Shown here one piece after another: positions 31,638-44,602 of a stretch of DNA of 64,000 bases (position 1 is its first letter; every line of letters starts with the position of its first letter). This stretch comes from Anagrus nilaparvatae (taxonomy: Eukaryota; Arthropoda; Insecta; Hymenoptera; Mymaridae): NCBI GenBank assembly GCA_022575985.1, contig JAKSXM010000137.1:16262001-16326000 (forward strand), read 5' to 3'. Below the pieces are notes generated by a model. That model saw only the letters and a program-made list of their open reading frames with translations, searched no databases and was not told the origin of the DNA. The translations under genes were made by a program, and so were the position numbers.

Positions 31638-34428
31638 ATGACGGAAAACAAATTAAATTTTGAACGAAATTCAACGAATACTATAAGTAAAATTGTTTTT
31701 GCTGTTTTTATGCTTTTATGGTTTTTGATTGGAGTTTATGGTAATTATTAAAATTTAGTAATTTTTTCGTTATAAATGCACAAATTTTTTTTTATTTACA
31801 TTCCATTACACCAAAAACATTAGATTATAAAAATTTTGAATGACTATGAAATAGAAGTAAAAAATAAAAAAAATTTAAACAATTAGAAACTCATGCTAAT
31901 TGTTCAGAATTCTCGTTAAATATGAGAGCCCAGTTACAAGCTGTTATTTTCAAAAGCTTATTTTAAACTCATTACATAAAATACTACAAAGTATAAATAT
32001 AGGTATTTTTAATGCAAAAATTTTCCATAAATATTTTCATTAAATAAATTTAGTTTTCATTTTATCAAAAAATAAAAAAAATTATTTACGTACCTATTTT
32101 AATTAAAAATAACATTATGCAATAAAAAAATTTATGAGAAATATTTACAACGTAAAAATTAATATAAACTATGTATAAAGTCATTTTTTTGTATGAAAAT
32201 ATTATACCCCGAGTAGTATAGTTAATTATTTGAACTTTGTTTTTATTAGCTATAGAAATAATATTTTCCATTAGTTTTATAATATTTGAAGAATTTTAGG
32301 TCAAGTAAGTTTAAGTTGGGCTCAAGGATCGCTAAATTTGATGGAATAATTTAACCTGAAAGCAAAATTAAATAAAAAATAACTTTCTTAAATTTAAGCT
32401 TTCCATGTCTAACTTTTGGCATATATTATTGGGAAAAATTGTTTCTTAGATTCACATGGAAAATTTTTTACAAAATTATTATATCTGGTTTGTGTTTACA
32501 CACAACCAATGAGCATGGAATGTGTTCACTTATAATAGTTTTAACTTATACTCCCTAATTATTATACATAAATCCTAGGACCGATATTATAATAACTCCC
32601 TAAATTGAAATTATCCTAAGTCCATAAACTTAAAGTATTTCATGGTCTTGTTCTTATCAGGTCCTTAAATTAAATGGACTATAGTAGCATTAATCAAACA
32701 TAATATTTTGAATTACATTTAAAAAATTATTTATTTTAGCATTCACTTTTGGAAAATTCAGTATTGATATAGAATTCTACAACACTTCTATAACAACAAA
32801 TAATACGCACGAAGCATTTGAAAATCTTCAAGACAATTGGTACGTATAAAAATATTTTTTAATATAATATCAGTAAATTAAATATACAATTATAATATGA
32901 ATGAAACATTGTAGCATTATTATACTTACTAATATTTTACCCTCCTAGAAATTCTCCCCGAAAGTAAAAATGGACTCTTGATATTTTTTGCTCATAAGAT
33001 CCCTCACACTTTTGCTTTTTTATTTAAATTTTTAAATATACCTGATATCTAATATTTTTTTTTATTTTGCAGGACTTCAACATCCATCAAATTATTAACA
33101 TCAATTACCTTTGTTATTGTATTATCTTTACTTTTAAAATCATGTTCAAAATTTTTCACATATGTTGGAATAGTTTTAGTAATTGTATATTTAATTCTAT
33201 CAGTTATATCAACAATAAAAAAATTTGGTACCTGGCAAGAATGGATTAACATACCAAAGGATATTTTAAATATTATGCTCTTTTTTACTGTATTAAATGG
33301 CCTCAAAACTATAACTATTCCAAAAATATGTGAACTTGTAACAAACTCTTGCAAGTAAGTAAAACATTTTTTATTACATTTAAAAAATATTTTAAATTAT
33401 TTTTTATTATTTTTTAGTGCTGTAATAAAATATCCAAACTCAATTACAATTTCCTTTATATCTGTGTTAGTATCAATACTTCAAGTAGCATATTTCGTAT
33501 TTGTATCAATTTATTTGTTAAGTATAAAAAATTCAGATGGAAACCTTTCAGCTATAACAATATTTTATTTCATAATTCATATATTAGCTTTTGCTTGGTC
33601 AATATTTTTTGTTACAAGTATTACTTACCTTGCATTGACTAGTGTATTTGCTACTTGGTACTACGCTGAAAATAAAAAATCATTACCAACAAGTCAAATA
33701 AACCAAAATATGATTGCAGTTACAAGGTAAATAATTTTTTTTTTAAAATTATTTAGCCCATTTTAATTAACAAAAATTATTTTTTTAGTTCCCATTATGG
33801 TACATGTTTGTATGGATCTACAATAATGGCAATCTATCATAGATTGAAGGCAGCAGTACTTTATAATTATAAAAAACTTGAATTAAAAAGAAAATACGAT
33901 TCTTTAACTATACTTGCATGTACTTATTATTTAGTATTTTCAGGCTTTTTATTCAGTTCGCCATTTACAATGACTGCTATAAAAGGTACTGATTATGGAA
34001 CCTCAATGAAGCAAGTTTACGATGTTATTATGAAAAAACCACTACAATTTTTAGTATTAATTACAGTAAGCATATTTTTTAACCTAATAAATTCAAGAAA
34101 TTTTTAATAAAAACTAATTTTATTACAGGTAACTCACTTAATTAAATATTGTTTAATAATTTGTTCAATTACCTTACCAGTATTTATTTACATGGTACAA
34201 GCTGAAGAAATTGAAGAATTTAATATGTATCATTCAGTACCACTTATGTTTATAATTATTATTGTTGTTATTGTTGTTTATGTTATACTTGATCCAATAT
34301 TTTATGCAGCTGCAACGATAATAATATGTGAATTAAATGATTCTAAAGAATATGAAAGAAGTATAACTGAATCTTATCAAATATCTGATTTTAAAAGATT
34401 TGAAAATGACGTTGTTAGATATACGTAA
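31638..34428 (+). CDS. Choline-transporter-like (SLC44/Pns1) membrane protein 1
   Basis: Six exons splice into 456 codons plus stop: 31638-31740, 32740-32839, 33073-33354, 33418-33726, 33789-34065 and 34129-34428. All introns are GT-AG and the phases join cleanly. The protein is multi-pass: one segment near residues 17-34, two near 70-112, several in exon 4, and a long hydrophobic stretch near the C-terminus. Family-like landmarks are FATWYYA at the end of exon 4, HYGTCLYGS at the start of exon 5, TAIKGTDY, and LDPIFYAAATIIICELND near the end, all in the order seen in the CTL/Pns1 family. That family includes choline transporters, and this member is diverged and about two thirds of the usual CTL length, so its substrate is unknown. 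The start follows from the sequence MTENKLNF, which is matched by MTENCLSF in the second gene. Confidence 0.82.
32488..32665 (+). repeat. Family S element, copy 1, in intron 1 of CTL-like gene 1
   Basis: It begins GGTTTGTGTTTACACACAAC and GAGCATGGAATGTGTT, followed by imperfect repeats of the type CCCTAAATTGAAATTATCC. Other copies are at 34861-35205, 35281-35560 and 48561-48995. Confidence 0.6.
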
Positions 34429-34860
34429 ATTATTAAATATTTTTATGTTGATATTGATTTTTTAAGTGTAAAAATTTTTATTTTATTTTTACTAATGATG
34501 CTAATAATTATAAGCCATTGCCATTAGTGCCATTATGAATTGGCTAGATCTAATGACACGAAAAAAACAATTGTTTTTCGTGCCTTTACGAAAATTCGTG
34601 CCTCTAATCTTCAATATTTTATCAAAAATTATATAAAAATGTATAAAATTTAAAAAATGCAAAGTGCAAAAAAAAAAAATATATTATCTCGTAATTTAAT
34701 TAGTTTCGGTTAAAATTAATTTATTTTTTATATGACATAACCCTAATCTCGTGGAAGATTTTTTCGTGCCATTAGACTTTGCGTTATGAATTTTTGATGC
34801 TAGATAAATTTCGTGATGATGAATCCTGAAAAATAAAGTCATCTTCGAAATAAGAAGTTA

Positions 34861-35205
34861 TAACCGGTTTGTGTAAACACAACTTAATTGCATAGAACAT
34901 GTTTACTACAGCTGTCAGTGCTGGATATATACATTCTTTTTACGCATTTACAATACAATTACATTACAATGCTATTTTTATAATTTACAACTGTCACCTT
35001 TACTAAATTTTAAAACTCTAAACCCAAATTATTCTAATTTGCTAAACTCGTATTTGTTCTAAGTCCCTAAATTTAAATTATCCTAAGTCCCTAACTCGAA
35101 ATTATTCCAATAATTCACATTTGACCCATCCCCTTAATTTTTCGATTCCCAGAGTACCCCTCCCTATAAAAGTGTTCCATGTTAAACGTTAAATTTTAAG
35201 TCAGT
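34861..35205 (+). repeat. Family S element, copy 2
   Basis: CCGGTTTGTGTAAACACAAC, then GCATAGAACATGTTTACT, then repeats of the kind CCTAAATTTAAATTATCCTA, closing with CTCCCTATAAAAGTGTTCC. This is close to the copy at 48561. Confidence 0.65.
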
Positions 35206-35280
35206 ATAAAATCCAATAATCAGACTGATTTCATTGTTCAATTTTAATATTTTATGTTTATTAATTAAAAAAAAATTTAT

Positions 35281-35560
35281 AACAGGTTTGTGTGTCAACA
35301 CGACCAACGAGCATGGGACGTGCTAACTTATAATATTTTAAACTTATATAGTCCACAAATCAAATTATTTTAAGTCCCTAAATAAATTGATATTTTTCAA
35401 AGTTGATTTACCACCCCCCCCCCCTTACAAACTTCTATTTTTCACCCCTCCCTATAAACATGTTCCATGTTAAAAAGTCCATTGGAGCCAGCCTCCTCAC
35501 CCTGAATTTGGATCCTTTTTTAAGTACCTCTGCCTGTTAACATGTCCTATGTTACAATGT
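35281..35560 (+). repeat. Family S element, copy 3
   Basis: CAGGTTTGTGTGTCAACACG and GAGCATGGGACGTGC start the copy. AAATTATTTTAAGTCCCTAA repeats, a run of ten C and CTCCCTATAAACATGTTCC follow. Confidence 0.6.
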
Positions 35561-36478
35561 TTAATCATGTAATTAACAATTTTTTATTTATAAAGGCCTT
35601 TATTTAAATCTTAATTTAAACTAATTATTATTTCCAAAAAAATAAACATCAATTCATAGAAATATAACAAACAACAATAAAAAATATAAATGGTTCGCAA
35701 ATCCTTTAATTTTTTTATTTTTAAAATTTGTATTATAAAATAATTATTTTATAATTGATCGATAACTTACTATAATTCTATTGAGTATTGTACTTTATGT
35801 GATATTTTATTACAAATTAAACAAAAACTTTTTATAAATAGTAAATGTTTATTAAAATATTTAAATCCAAATGATATGTAATACGTAAAATAAATATTTG
35901 AGTTATTTTAAAAAGTTACTTGTATTTTCGATTATAGGTTGTAATAAATTCAATTTACCAAAAAAAAGGAGACGTAAAATTATAGCTTATCATTTGATTT
36001 CAAATTTTTGTATTCAAATAAATTTTTTGGTCTGGCAAAAAAACTTTAAAATGAACCATAAATTTGGGAATCTTATTTATTATTTATTTGTTGAAAAATA
36101 ACTAATTTTACCTGATAATCGAGCATCCAAACAACTATTAAATGTAACTCCCAGGGTAATATGAATGTAATAAAACAAACATTTTTTATAAATAATTTAC
36201 TTATGTTAAAATTATTATAATTATTGTTCAAATTGTATAATCGTTTTTAAATAAATAAATATGTGAAAATTAATTCTGATAAATATCTAATTTCTGTATC
36301 TCAATTTTTAGTTTTTTTATCATTGCTTATAATTCTAAAATATTTCATGCTACCTGCAGTAATATCTTAACAAATCAATTTATTTAAGTTACTGTGCATG
36401 AAATTTGCTTGATTACATTAAATTCATTAACAATTTTTTTCCTCTTTTATAAAATATAAAACTTTATATTTGATATAT

Positions 36479-36998
36479 TACTCCAGTTAATATAATTTTT
36501 AAGGTATTTGACCGTTAGCAGATTAGGTCTACAATAGTTTTTTTGGGTGTGTGATCACGAATTTCAGGGTCTATTTTAAAAGAAATTGGGGCATCATCCT
36601 TAAATTAACGAAAATTACTCCTGAAAGGGGTATTTTTGATGCATACTACTTGAGTTTTTAGATTTGATCTAAATAGGTTTATGGAGTTGCTAATCACGAA
36701 TTTCATGATCCTGTCTATTAAAAATCGTTGAAATAACAAATTCGCATTTACAGAACCTCGAAATTTGTTATCAGAGAACCAAGAAACCTATATAAATTCA
36801 ATCTGGACACTCAAATACAGAATACATAAAAAATAACCCTTTTTAGGGGTAGTTTTTACTAATTTAGGGTTGAAGACTTAATAACTCACAGAAAATACCC
36901 CAAAATTCATGATCAGCGACCCAAAAAACTTTATAGCAGACCAAATATGGTGAAAACCAGAAACATGTACCCCCTCTCCGTATATTAACTATAGAGTA
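36479..36998. repeat. Foldback element, family P, copy 3
   Basis: The ends are TACTCCAGTTAATATA and TATATTAACTATAGAGTA. The inside contains GATTAGGTCTACAATAG with GTGATCACGAATTTCAGGG on the left, and GATCAGCGACCCAAAAAAC with ATAGCAGACCAAATATGG inverted on the right. It is diverged from copies 1 and 2. Confidence 0.72.
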
Positions 36999-37121
36999 AG
37001 CAGTTTTTGAGCACTCATGGTTCATCATTAATGATAATGTGGCAAAAACTTTAAATTAGAGTGAGATAAATATCTGTTTTTGTCTAACTTATACCTTTTG
37101 TCACATTATCATAAATCTTTA

Positions 37122-38822
37122 CTAAGCTTGCTTTCTAGGTTTCATAAAAATTTTATTTGTTTTCGAAATTTTGTGAACATACAACAATTCAAAAATAAAT
37201 ACGATAATAGAAATGCTAATTCCAAAAATCATTAAGATTACTAAAGATTTAATTAAAATTTCTTCACAATCAACACAATTAACAAAATTATTCTTATTAA
37301 AATGAACTGTTTTTTTAACTTCAAATTCTGAACTCCATTTTTTATCAATACCAAATTCATTGATCCTTTTACTAACATTATGAATAACATTTCTAAAAAG
37401 TGAATTTCTTTTAAAAAAAATACCTTGTAAAAACATTGGTAAATTCAAATCAACAATTTTAAAATCATTAAAATTAGAATTATTTTTTTTATCAATTAAA
37501 TATTTTTTAATTGTTAATTCTGAATCAACAATAACAATATTTTTATCTAAATCTTGACATTTCTCATTATTTGATTTATTTAAAAATTTGATAACTTTAT
37601 AATGAGCAAATTGAATTTTTCTATTTAAATGATAATCATTGTCAATTGAACAAAGATTAACATTTCTGTTTAAACCATCTGATACGTTACTAATCAATAA
37701 ATTAAATTTTGATTCATATTTTATTTTAGTTATTATTAAAAAAAAATCACTCGAACAAATAATCGAAAAAACAATTAACATTAAATACACAATTTTTGAT
37801 TGATAATAATTTGGTCTTGTATTGGTAATTGTTACACCTAATAAAATTTTAATTATTTCAATATAATTAAAATTCATATTATTTTGATAATTAAATATCA
37901 AATATGATAATAAAATGATGATAATAATAATAATAAACAAATAAATATTAATAAATGAAAAATTAATTATTTTAATATTAATTAATGGTACCAATAATAA
38001 TATTTTTCTATATAAATTATTAATTAAATAAATATCATTCAAATAATTCAAATTAGTAATATCAGTTGGTACTAGAAAAAAATCTAAATTATTATCATTT
38101 ATTGATTTAGTAACTAATTTTAAATTACTTAAAAATGTCATATTTATTGATATATTGTAATAAATAAATGTTGTGTTAAATAATTTATTTATGTACAATA
38201 ATGGTCTTAATTCAGATGGGTAGTTATTATTGCTGATATAAAAATTCGGCCATATTTTTTGACCTACTGCATAATTCAATTTTGAATTTAATGGATATGA
38301 ATTATTATTATTAATTGTTAATTTATAAGTATAATCATTGTTTAATTGTAGTATTTGAATTTCTAAATAATTAAAATCTAACTAAATTTTATTTAGTAAT
38401 ATTTTAACATCGATAAAATTATTATTTAAAAAAATGATTAAAAATTTTGTTCTTGTTAAATACATTAATGATTTTTGAATAATTAATAATAATTCAGTTA
38501 ATTTTTTATAATTATTATTATCAGTTAATATAATATGTAATTCTGATTTTAGTAAGTAATTGTATAAATAAAAATTATTGCTTAAATTTAGGTATGATGG
38601 ATAATTATCGTAATTAATTATTTTAATTGGTGAATTATTATTTGTTATTTTGGAAATTATTTTATTATGAGAATTGTTTTTGCTTATGTACAATGTTATT
38701 TGGTGAGGATTTATTTCATTTATTATTTGGGTTATTATTTTTTGAATGCTGTTCAGGGTGGTGTTGTTAGGTAAGCTTGTTGAATTGTTGATTAAAAATA
38801 TTAAAATTATTAATATTTTCAT
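37122..38822 (-). pseudogene. Single-exon divergent ionotropic receptor with one in-frame TAG
   Basis: Two open stretches (38822-38385 and 38381-37122) are in the same frame and separated only by TAG at 38382-38384. Together they make one intronless gene of 565 sense codons. Codons 1-17 form a signal peptide (MKILIILIFLINNS), and an Asn-rich extracellular part follows. The ligand-binding half S1 lies at about 150-285, membrane segments at about 288-310 and 344-364, the second ligand-binding half contains GIFFKRNSLF and INEFGIDKKW, and the last membrane segment is at about 524-548. This is the order of an insect ionotropic receptor, a ligand-gated cation channel subunit of chemosensory neurons. 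The second part has no ATG at its start, so it is not a separate gene. Either this is a young pseudogene or the TAG is read through. Single-exon structure is common in divergent IRs. Confidence 0.8.
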
Positions 38823-39419
38823 TTTTTATTGATTATTGTAACCTTGGGCATAATATTGATCAATTTCAAGTAAATAAGTTATATCTAATACGTTTGATAA
38901 AAAATACTTACAGGTAAAAATTTGAAAAATGAATGTTTACTTTCGGTCTATTTATATTTTTCTGTGTCTGTATATAAAATAAAATTGTATTAACATCAAG
39001 CTCAAGAAATTGGTGATTGATTAAAATAAAAACCTTACTTTTGTATTTTTGAAAAAATATTAAATTGCAATTTCACTGATAATAATCTAAATTAAGTTAA
39101 TCTGATGAATAGTGAGTTCTAAATTAAACTTAAAAGTACTCTCTTTGTCTTAAAATACTGTGGAAACAAATAGGTTACAAGCATAATTATTTTCCTAATA
39201 TTGATTATACGATTATAAATAAATTAAATTTAATTAAATTTATAGCCTCTTCGAATTAATAAGATAATTGCATAAATAAATTTAATAATTTTATTTAATA
39301 TACCAATTATTTAATGTTGTTTTATCATTTATTTTAAAATATGTAAGCGAGTAAATTTGTAACTTAAATTTGTAACTAAAACTAACCATATCTATTATAA
39401 AGGAATATATTTATATATT
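38823..39419. other. Upstream region of the single-exon IR
   Basis: AT-rich sequence without a gene or repeat I can recognise. It presumably contains the promoter of the minus-strand IR, but no element can be singled out. Confidence 0.4.
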
Positions 39420-41171
39420 CCCGCGTATACCATTAAACTCTCCTATTACCTTTTTATTTAAATCAGATATTTCAAATCTATTTTCTGATAATTGTCTTGT
39501 AATAATATATACGCCTCTGCGTATTGGAGATAGTCCACCTACTATGTGGTCAGAAGTACTAGATTGTAACACGTTTGGTATGAGTACTTTGTCGTCTACT
39601 TTAAAGTTGTGACTTGAACAGCCTTTATCATAATTTTTAGCCTGAACTTCTGTTGATTCCTTCTGATTGTTTTGAGCTGTTTGGCGGACTTGTTGTACTT
39701 CATTTGCTTTCTTAGCGTACTCGAGAGCAGCTTTATATTCTGTTGACCTTTTTAACGTAGGTGCTAGGTCAGGATGACGGCCAAATTAGAGATAAAATGG
39801 TGAGTATCCGGTAGTTTCATGTACCAAGGTATTATAGGTCCAAGTAATTTCGGTCAGGTCATTGTAACATGTTCTATGATCTGGTTTGATATTAGCTATT
39901 ATCATGGATTTGGCTGTTTTATTGACCCGTTCAACTGGTTCAGCTTGCTGACGTCCTGGTGGAACTTTGATGTGTATAATACAATTGTATTTACAATAAT
40001 AAACAACATATTACAATAAAACAACTGTATTTTCTGTAAATTCTTGCATCATATTGTTGATATATTCTGTGCCGTTATCTGTTATCAACTGTTCTCGAAA
40101 ACCATGTCTATAGGTTACTTGATTTTTGAAATTTTTTAGTATTGTTTTAGCGTTTTTAGTTCTAATTGGTATTACCTCAATTTATTTAGTAAACAAGTCT
40201 TCGAATACTAGAATATGATTAAATCCCTCTGTTGACCGTGGGAATGGTCACATACAGTCTGAAGCGAGTTTTTGCCATGGTGATAAAATAGTTCTTTTTT
40301 CCATGAAACCTGCTGGTTTTTTATTTCTAGGTTTACCTTGCTGACATGTATAACAGCATCTTACATATTTTACTACATCTTTGTGCATGTTTGGCCAAAA
40401 ATATAGGGTACTGTAGTATGTTTTTTTCATATATAGGGTACTGTAGTATGTTTTTTAGCTACTGGTACTGTAGTATGTTTTTTTCTGACCTAGATGGCGA
40501 CCTTGTTCTTCGTGACATTCTGCTAGGACTTTTATTTTTAGGTCTCTCGGAACTACTAATTTCCAATTACTTCAAACAATAATCTTCTTCACGCATAGCT
40601 GCTGTTCTAGGGTCAGGTCAATAGTAATACAATAGACCCTCAATTATTTTCCAATCTTTTTTGTTTGGAAAGTCTTTGACATCTTTAATACGTTGTAGGT
40701 ACCATTGATTAGTTATTTTTTCTATTTCTATTGAAGATACTACAACTTCATTTTTATAATTATCTTCATCTTCTACGTCTTCATAAGCTCTAGAGAGAGC
40801 ATCTGGGACCACATTGTATTTGCCTTTTTAATGCTGTATCGTGAAGTCATATTGTTGGAGTTCAAAGGCCCATCTAGCTAACCTACCAGCGGGTCTTTTT
40901 TTCTCTTGTAGCCATCTCAGAGCTGAATGATCTGCTATTATAGTAAATTTCGTGCCTTCTAGGTAGCAACGATATTTTGCAATTGCAAATAGAATTGCGA
41001 GACATTACTTCTCTGAAATGTTGTACTCTTTTTCTGTTGTACTTAAAATTCTACTGGCATACGAAATGACTCTTTCTTTCCCATTTATGACTTGTAATAA
41101 TACTGCTCCAAGTCCGGTATTGCTAGCATCAGTTTAGATTATGAATGGTTCGTTGAAATCTGGTCTACCTA
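39420..41171 (-). pseudogene. Ty3/gypsy pol fragment (RNase H to integrase), degenerate
   Basis: Read on the minus strand from 41171, the order is RNase H (TDASNTGLGAVLL near 41120, ADHSALRWL near 40930, MVPDALSR near 40810), the integrase zinc-binding region (RCCYTCQQGK near 40345), the integrase core (LITDNGTEY near 40065, PVERVNK near 39920, YNTLVHETTGYSPF near 39800) and a C-terminal tail with the DDKVLIPN-type chromodomain-like segment near 39590. This order defines Ty3/gypsy. Several in-frame stops and frameshifts break it, one of them just before the RNase H TDAS. No LTR, gag, protease or polymerase part is present. The 5' side is cut by the foldback at 41172. Confidence 0.85.
40401..40484 (+). 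repeat. Three tandem units inside the gypsy fragment
   Basis: GGTACTGTAGTATGTTTTTT occurs three times, spaced 30 and 33 bases apart, between the integrase zinc-binding part and the RNase H tail. It is a local expansion that further disrupts the frame. Confidence 0.8.
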
Positions 41172-41391
41172 AAGTGTGCCTTATTTTTTTTCGAGATTTT
41201 TTTGCTCCCCCATTTTATTTGGATATTTTGCTCATAAAAACCACCCAGCTCCAAGGATTTTGGTTTTCGATTTTAAAAACCCATTTAAAAAAATTTTGAA
41301 GCATGCTAAAAAATTAAAAAGCTGAATCCGAATAAAATATCCAAAAAATATGGGAGAGCAAAAAAATCTCGAAATAAAATAAGACATTGTA
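41172..41391. repeat. Foldback element at the edge of the gypsy remnant
   Basis: TTTCGAGATTTTTTTGCTC and TTTGGATATTTT in the left arm are mirrored by GAGCAAAAAAATCTCGAAA and AAAATATCCAAA on the right. CAGCTCCAAGGATTTTGG lies in the loop side, as in the foldback at 15583-16250. Confidence 0.72.
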
Positions 41392-42688
41392 ATATATATT
41401 TACCTTATATTTGGATACATCTGTAAAAAACTTGTAAAAAAGTTAAACAGTAAATAAATAAATAAATAATAAGATAATTGCATAGGTAAATGTATTACTG
41501 TACTCTATTGCAATATGCTTTTTATTATAATTAACTCATGATGACTCATTTGAAAATTTATTCAAATTTTATTGTTGTAGCTATTAATTAAATAAAATAA
41601 TTTAGTTTTGTACATAAAAAGAATTATACCTAGTACTGTAATCTATACACGGAGGTGAGAGGGGCTGAAGTGGCAAGCAGAGATTTGATAAACTGTATGT
41701 CTTTTGGATCGCTAAAACCGAATCTTGGCTCAAAAAGACCTGGAAAATAATGAAACACCCGTAGATAAAAAAAAACTATCCATGTTTGGGAGTTTTTTGC
41801 AATCTTTTGGAAGTTAGTTCCCCTTATATTTTAATTAAGTCTTAATTTTAATCCCATATAAATAGCCCTTGTATCTAATTTACCAAAAAAATAAATTATT
41901 TGATAATTTTAGCTTTATTTCCAAAATATTGCATAAAATTCCCTAAAAACGGGTAATTTTAGCTGATTTACTGGTGCATACTGTTTTCCAAGTTTATTAG
42001 ATCCTAAATTTGACTTTAGAATTCTTAGTTCTTTTTTGAAAAAATGTTCTAAATGGTGTAATATATAATTTTTAAAAAAATTATAAAATTCTTATTTGAA
42101 CTATACTTAATTATCATATTGATAAATCTATATTTTTCTATTTTTATTTTTTTGCTGCGCATAAAATATTTATTTTAATAAATAACATAAAAACCTTTTT
42201 TCTTTTTTCAATGATCGTAATCTATATAGGTGAATATCGCGCAAGTCCAAAAAAGGATATATTGAAATTTTAGTATACAATTCATATTATTATAAATAAA
42301 ACTCTGAAAACTGTTTTTTAAATTTTGAATTTATTGATATCACACAGTTGTTAAAATCGAACTATCAATATATTGTTACTATTAAATGTTTTTCCTTTTA
42401 AATTTTATTTATTATTATTAATATTAATAATTTACTGGTATATTTTTACAGTGTTACAATATTTACAGCAGAAATAATATTTTTTTAATCTATATTTTTA
42501 TGTTATTATTTTATAATCGATAATATTATATACTCGAAATTATGCAGTAAGTATAGAAAAATAAAGTGTGTAAAAATACTTTTTTAATCATTGGTACAAA
42601 AAAGCTTGCAAAAGTTATAAATAATTTTAAATTGATAACTTTATACCATTAAAAACCATTCTGATTTATTTTTATTGTAGAATTTAAA
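41392..42688. other. Upstream region of the second CTL-like gene
   Basis: No gene is seen. The GC-richer patch at 41640-41850 looks like an old repeat but I could not pair its ends. The motif at 42228-42252 is shared with the first CTL-like gene. Confidence 0.45.
42228..42252 (+). promoter_or_regulatory. Motif shared upstream of both CTL-like genes (copy 2)
   Basis: AGGTGAATATCGCGCAAGTC is the counterpart of the word at 31362-31387. It retains ATATCGCGCAAGT exactly while the surrounding sequence has diverged. A regulatory or 5'-exon role is inferred. Confidence 0.4.
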
Positions 42689-44553
42689 ATGACAGAAAAT
42701 TGTTTAAGTTTTCAAAGATGCACAACTGATTCATCAAGTAAATATATTTTTGGAGCTTTTACTATTTTATGGATTGTTTTTGGTATTATTGGTAATTATA
42801 AATTTTTATGTAATAAATAAATTTTATTGTAGTCGTAGAGCCCTATTTCATAGTCGCTTTTTTTTTTGCTGATAGCTCGGTGAAATTTTCCAACGAGTAT
42901 TTGTGTTTTTAGGGTCACTGAATACGAATATGAAATCTATTTTAACCGAAAATGGTACATTTCCCCGCAATAGATAATTAATAAAAAATTAATTAAAAAT
43001 GATAAAATAAAAAATGAATTATGAATGAATAAATAATAATATAATTTTTATTTTAAGTGATTTCTGTTGGTGACTACAATAAAATAGATTTGATAATTAA
43101 CAACTCATCCCTGACTACAAAAGATGTTAATAAAGTTTTTGATGCTCTCACATACCATTGGTAATTATAAACATAAAAAATTTATTTCCATAAATTACTA
43201 AAAAACTGGATATAGTTTACTTGATTTTTTTTTTTTTTTAGGCCATTCACAATAATAAAAATAATAATATCAATTTTATTTGTTTTATTATTTACATTTC
43301 TTTTTAAATTATATTCCAAATTTTTTGCATATTTTAGTTATTTTCTTTTATTTTTTTTAACTATTTATTCAATTGAATTATCAATCAAAAATTTACCTAA
43401 AATACAAGGATGGATGTTTCTATTAATAGCTATTTTAAATGCAATGTTATTATCAGTTATCATCAGTGGTAGTAACATAAATAACAGTATTCAATTGATA
43501 TACGAATTGATAAATAAATCTTTTACGTAAGTACTACAATTATTTTTTTTGTTGTAAATATTTTAATAGTTTAATTGAATATTTTTCAGTGCTATTATCA
43601 AATATCCAAAATCAATTCTAATAACAACATTTTCAACAATTTTATCAATACTGCTTGGATTGTATTTTTTGATTATATCAATTTATTTATTAAGTTTTAA
43701 AAATTCAAATGGAAAAATTTCAATTATGACAAAGTTTTATTTTTTAATTAATTCACTTGGTTATTTTTATACAAATTTATTTATCACGAGTGTTACTTAC
43801 ACAGCTTTAAGTGGTTTGTTTGCTACATGGTATTATGCTGAAGATAAAAAAGCATTATCAACTAGTGAAATGACCAAAAATATGATGGGAGTTACGAGGT
43901 AATAATTTACATTAAATTTTAAAAATTGATTTCTTATTTTTAATGACAAAATTTCATTTAGGTATCATTACTCCACATGCTGCTACGGATCTACATTGAA
44001 GTCTTTGTATCAGCAGATAAAGACTATAACTACTTACAATTACAAAAAAATAAACATTGATAAAAAAATTGAAAGTTTGAGTGTATTTATCTGCACATAC
44101 TATTTACTATTTACAGGATACATATTTTCTTTAGCTGCTTACACAATAACGGTTATCAAAGGAACCAATTACAGTAATTCAGTAAAATATGCTTACGATT
44201 TGATAATTAAAAAGTCGCTTCTATTTTTGGTGTTAAATACAGTAAGCTTTTTATACAGAAAAATTATATATTTTAAAAATGATGTTTAAACAATTTATCT
44301 TTTTTAGATATTACGTTTGATGATTTTAAGTATTATCCTATTTTCAGTCATTTGTTCAGCACTTACTTATATTACAGAATTTGCAACTTTTAACAACAAA
44401 AATATATTTGATTTTATTCCACTTTTATTCACACTCGTTTGTACTATTTTAACAACTTTTATTATACTTGACCCAATATTTGCTGCAGCGTTTACAATAA
44501 TTATGTGTGACTTGGATGAAAATAGTAAAAAATCGTTTGCTGAAAATAACTAA
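42689..44553 (+). CDS. Choline-transporter-like (SLC44/Pns1) membrane protein 2
   Basis: Six exons give 441 codons plus stop: 42689-42791, 43058-43160, 43242-43526, 43590-43898, 43962-44241 and 44308-44553. Intron positions and phases equal those of the gene at 31638-34428, so the two are tandem paralogues. Matching landmarks include MTENCLSF at the start, FATWYYAEDKKALSTSE, CCYGST, TVIKGTNY and LDPIFAAAFTIIMCDLDEN near the end. Several hydrophobic segments make it a multi-pass membrane protein, and transport of choline or another solute is assumed only from the family. Intron 1 contains part of a foldback (42829-42990). Its last exon was duplicated together with the neighbouring IR (see 50982-51367). 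Confidence 0.82.
42829..42990 (+). repeat. Partial foldback in intron 1 of CTL-like gene 2
   Basis: AGAGCCCTATTTCATAGTCG, then TTGCTGATAGCTCGGTGAAA and ATTTTCCAAC, match the left arm of the element at 17964-18242. The right arm is missing. Confidence 0.55.
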
Positions 44554-44602
44554 AATTATTGTTTTAATAAAACAATGTTAAATAAAGTTTGTATGTTTAA
44601 AA

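Larger units (their letters stand above)
34429..36478. other. Intergenic stretch with two family S elements
   Basis: Besides the repeats at 34861-35205 and 35281-35560, the sequence is AT-rich and shows no gene. The frame at 35898-36101 has no supporting feature. Confidence 0.5.

Noticed and set aside
33049..33354. Minus-strand frame of 101 codons
   Set aside because: It is the shadow of exon 3 of CTL-like gene 1, whose plus-strand frame, splice sites and paralogue are clear.
39819..40582. Plus-strand frames of 66 and 78 codons
   Set aside because: They are antisense to the Ty3/gypsy integrase region, where the minus strand carries the recognisable motifs.
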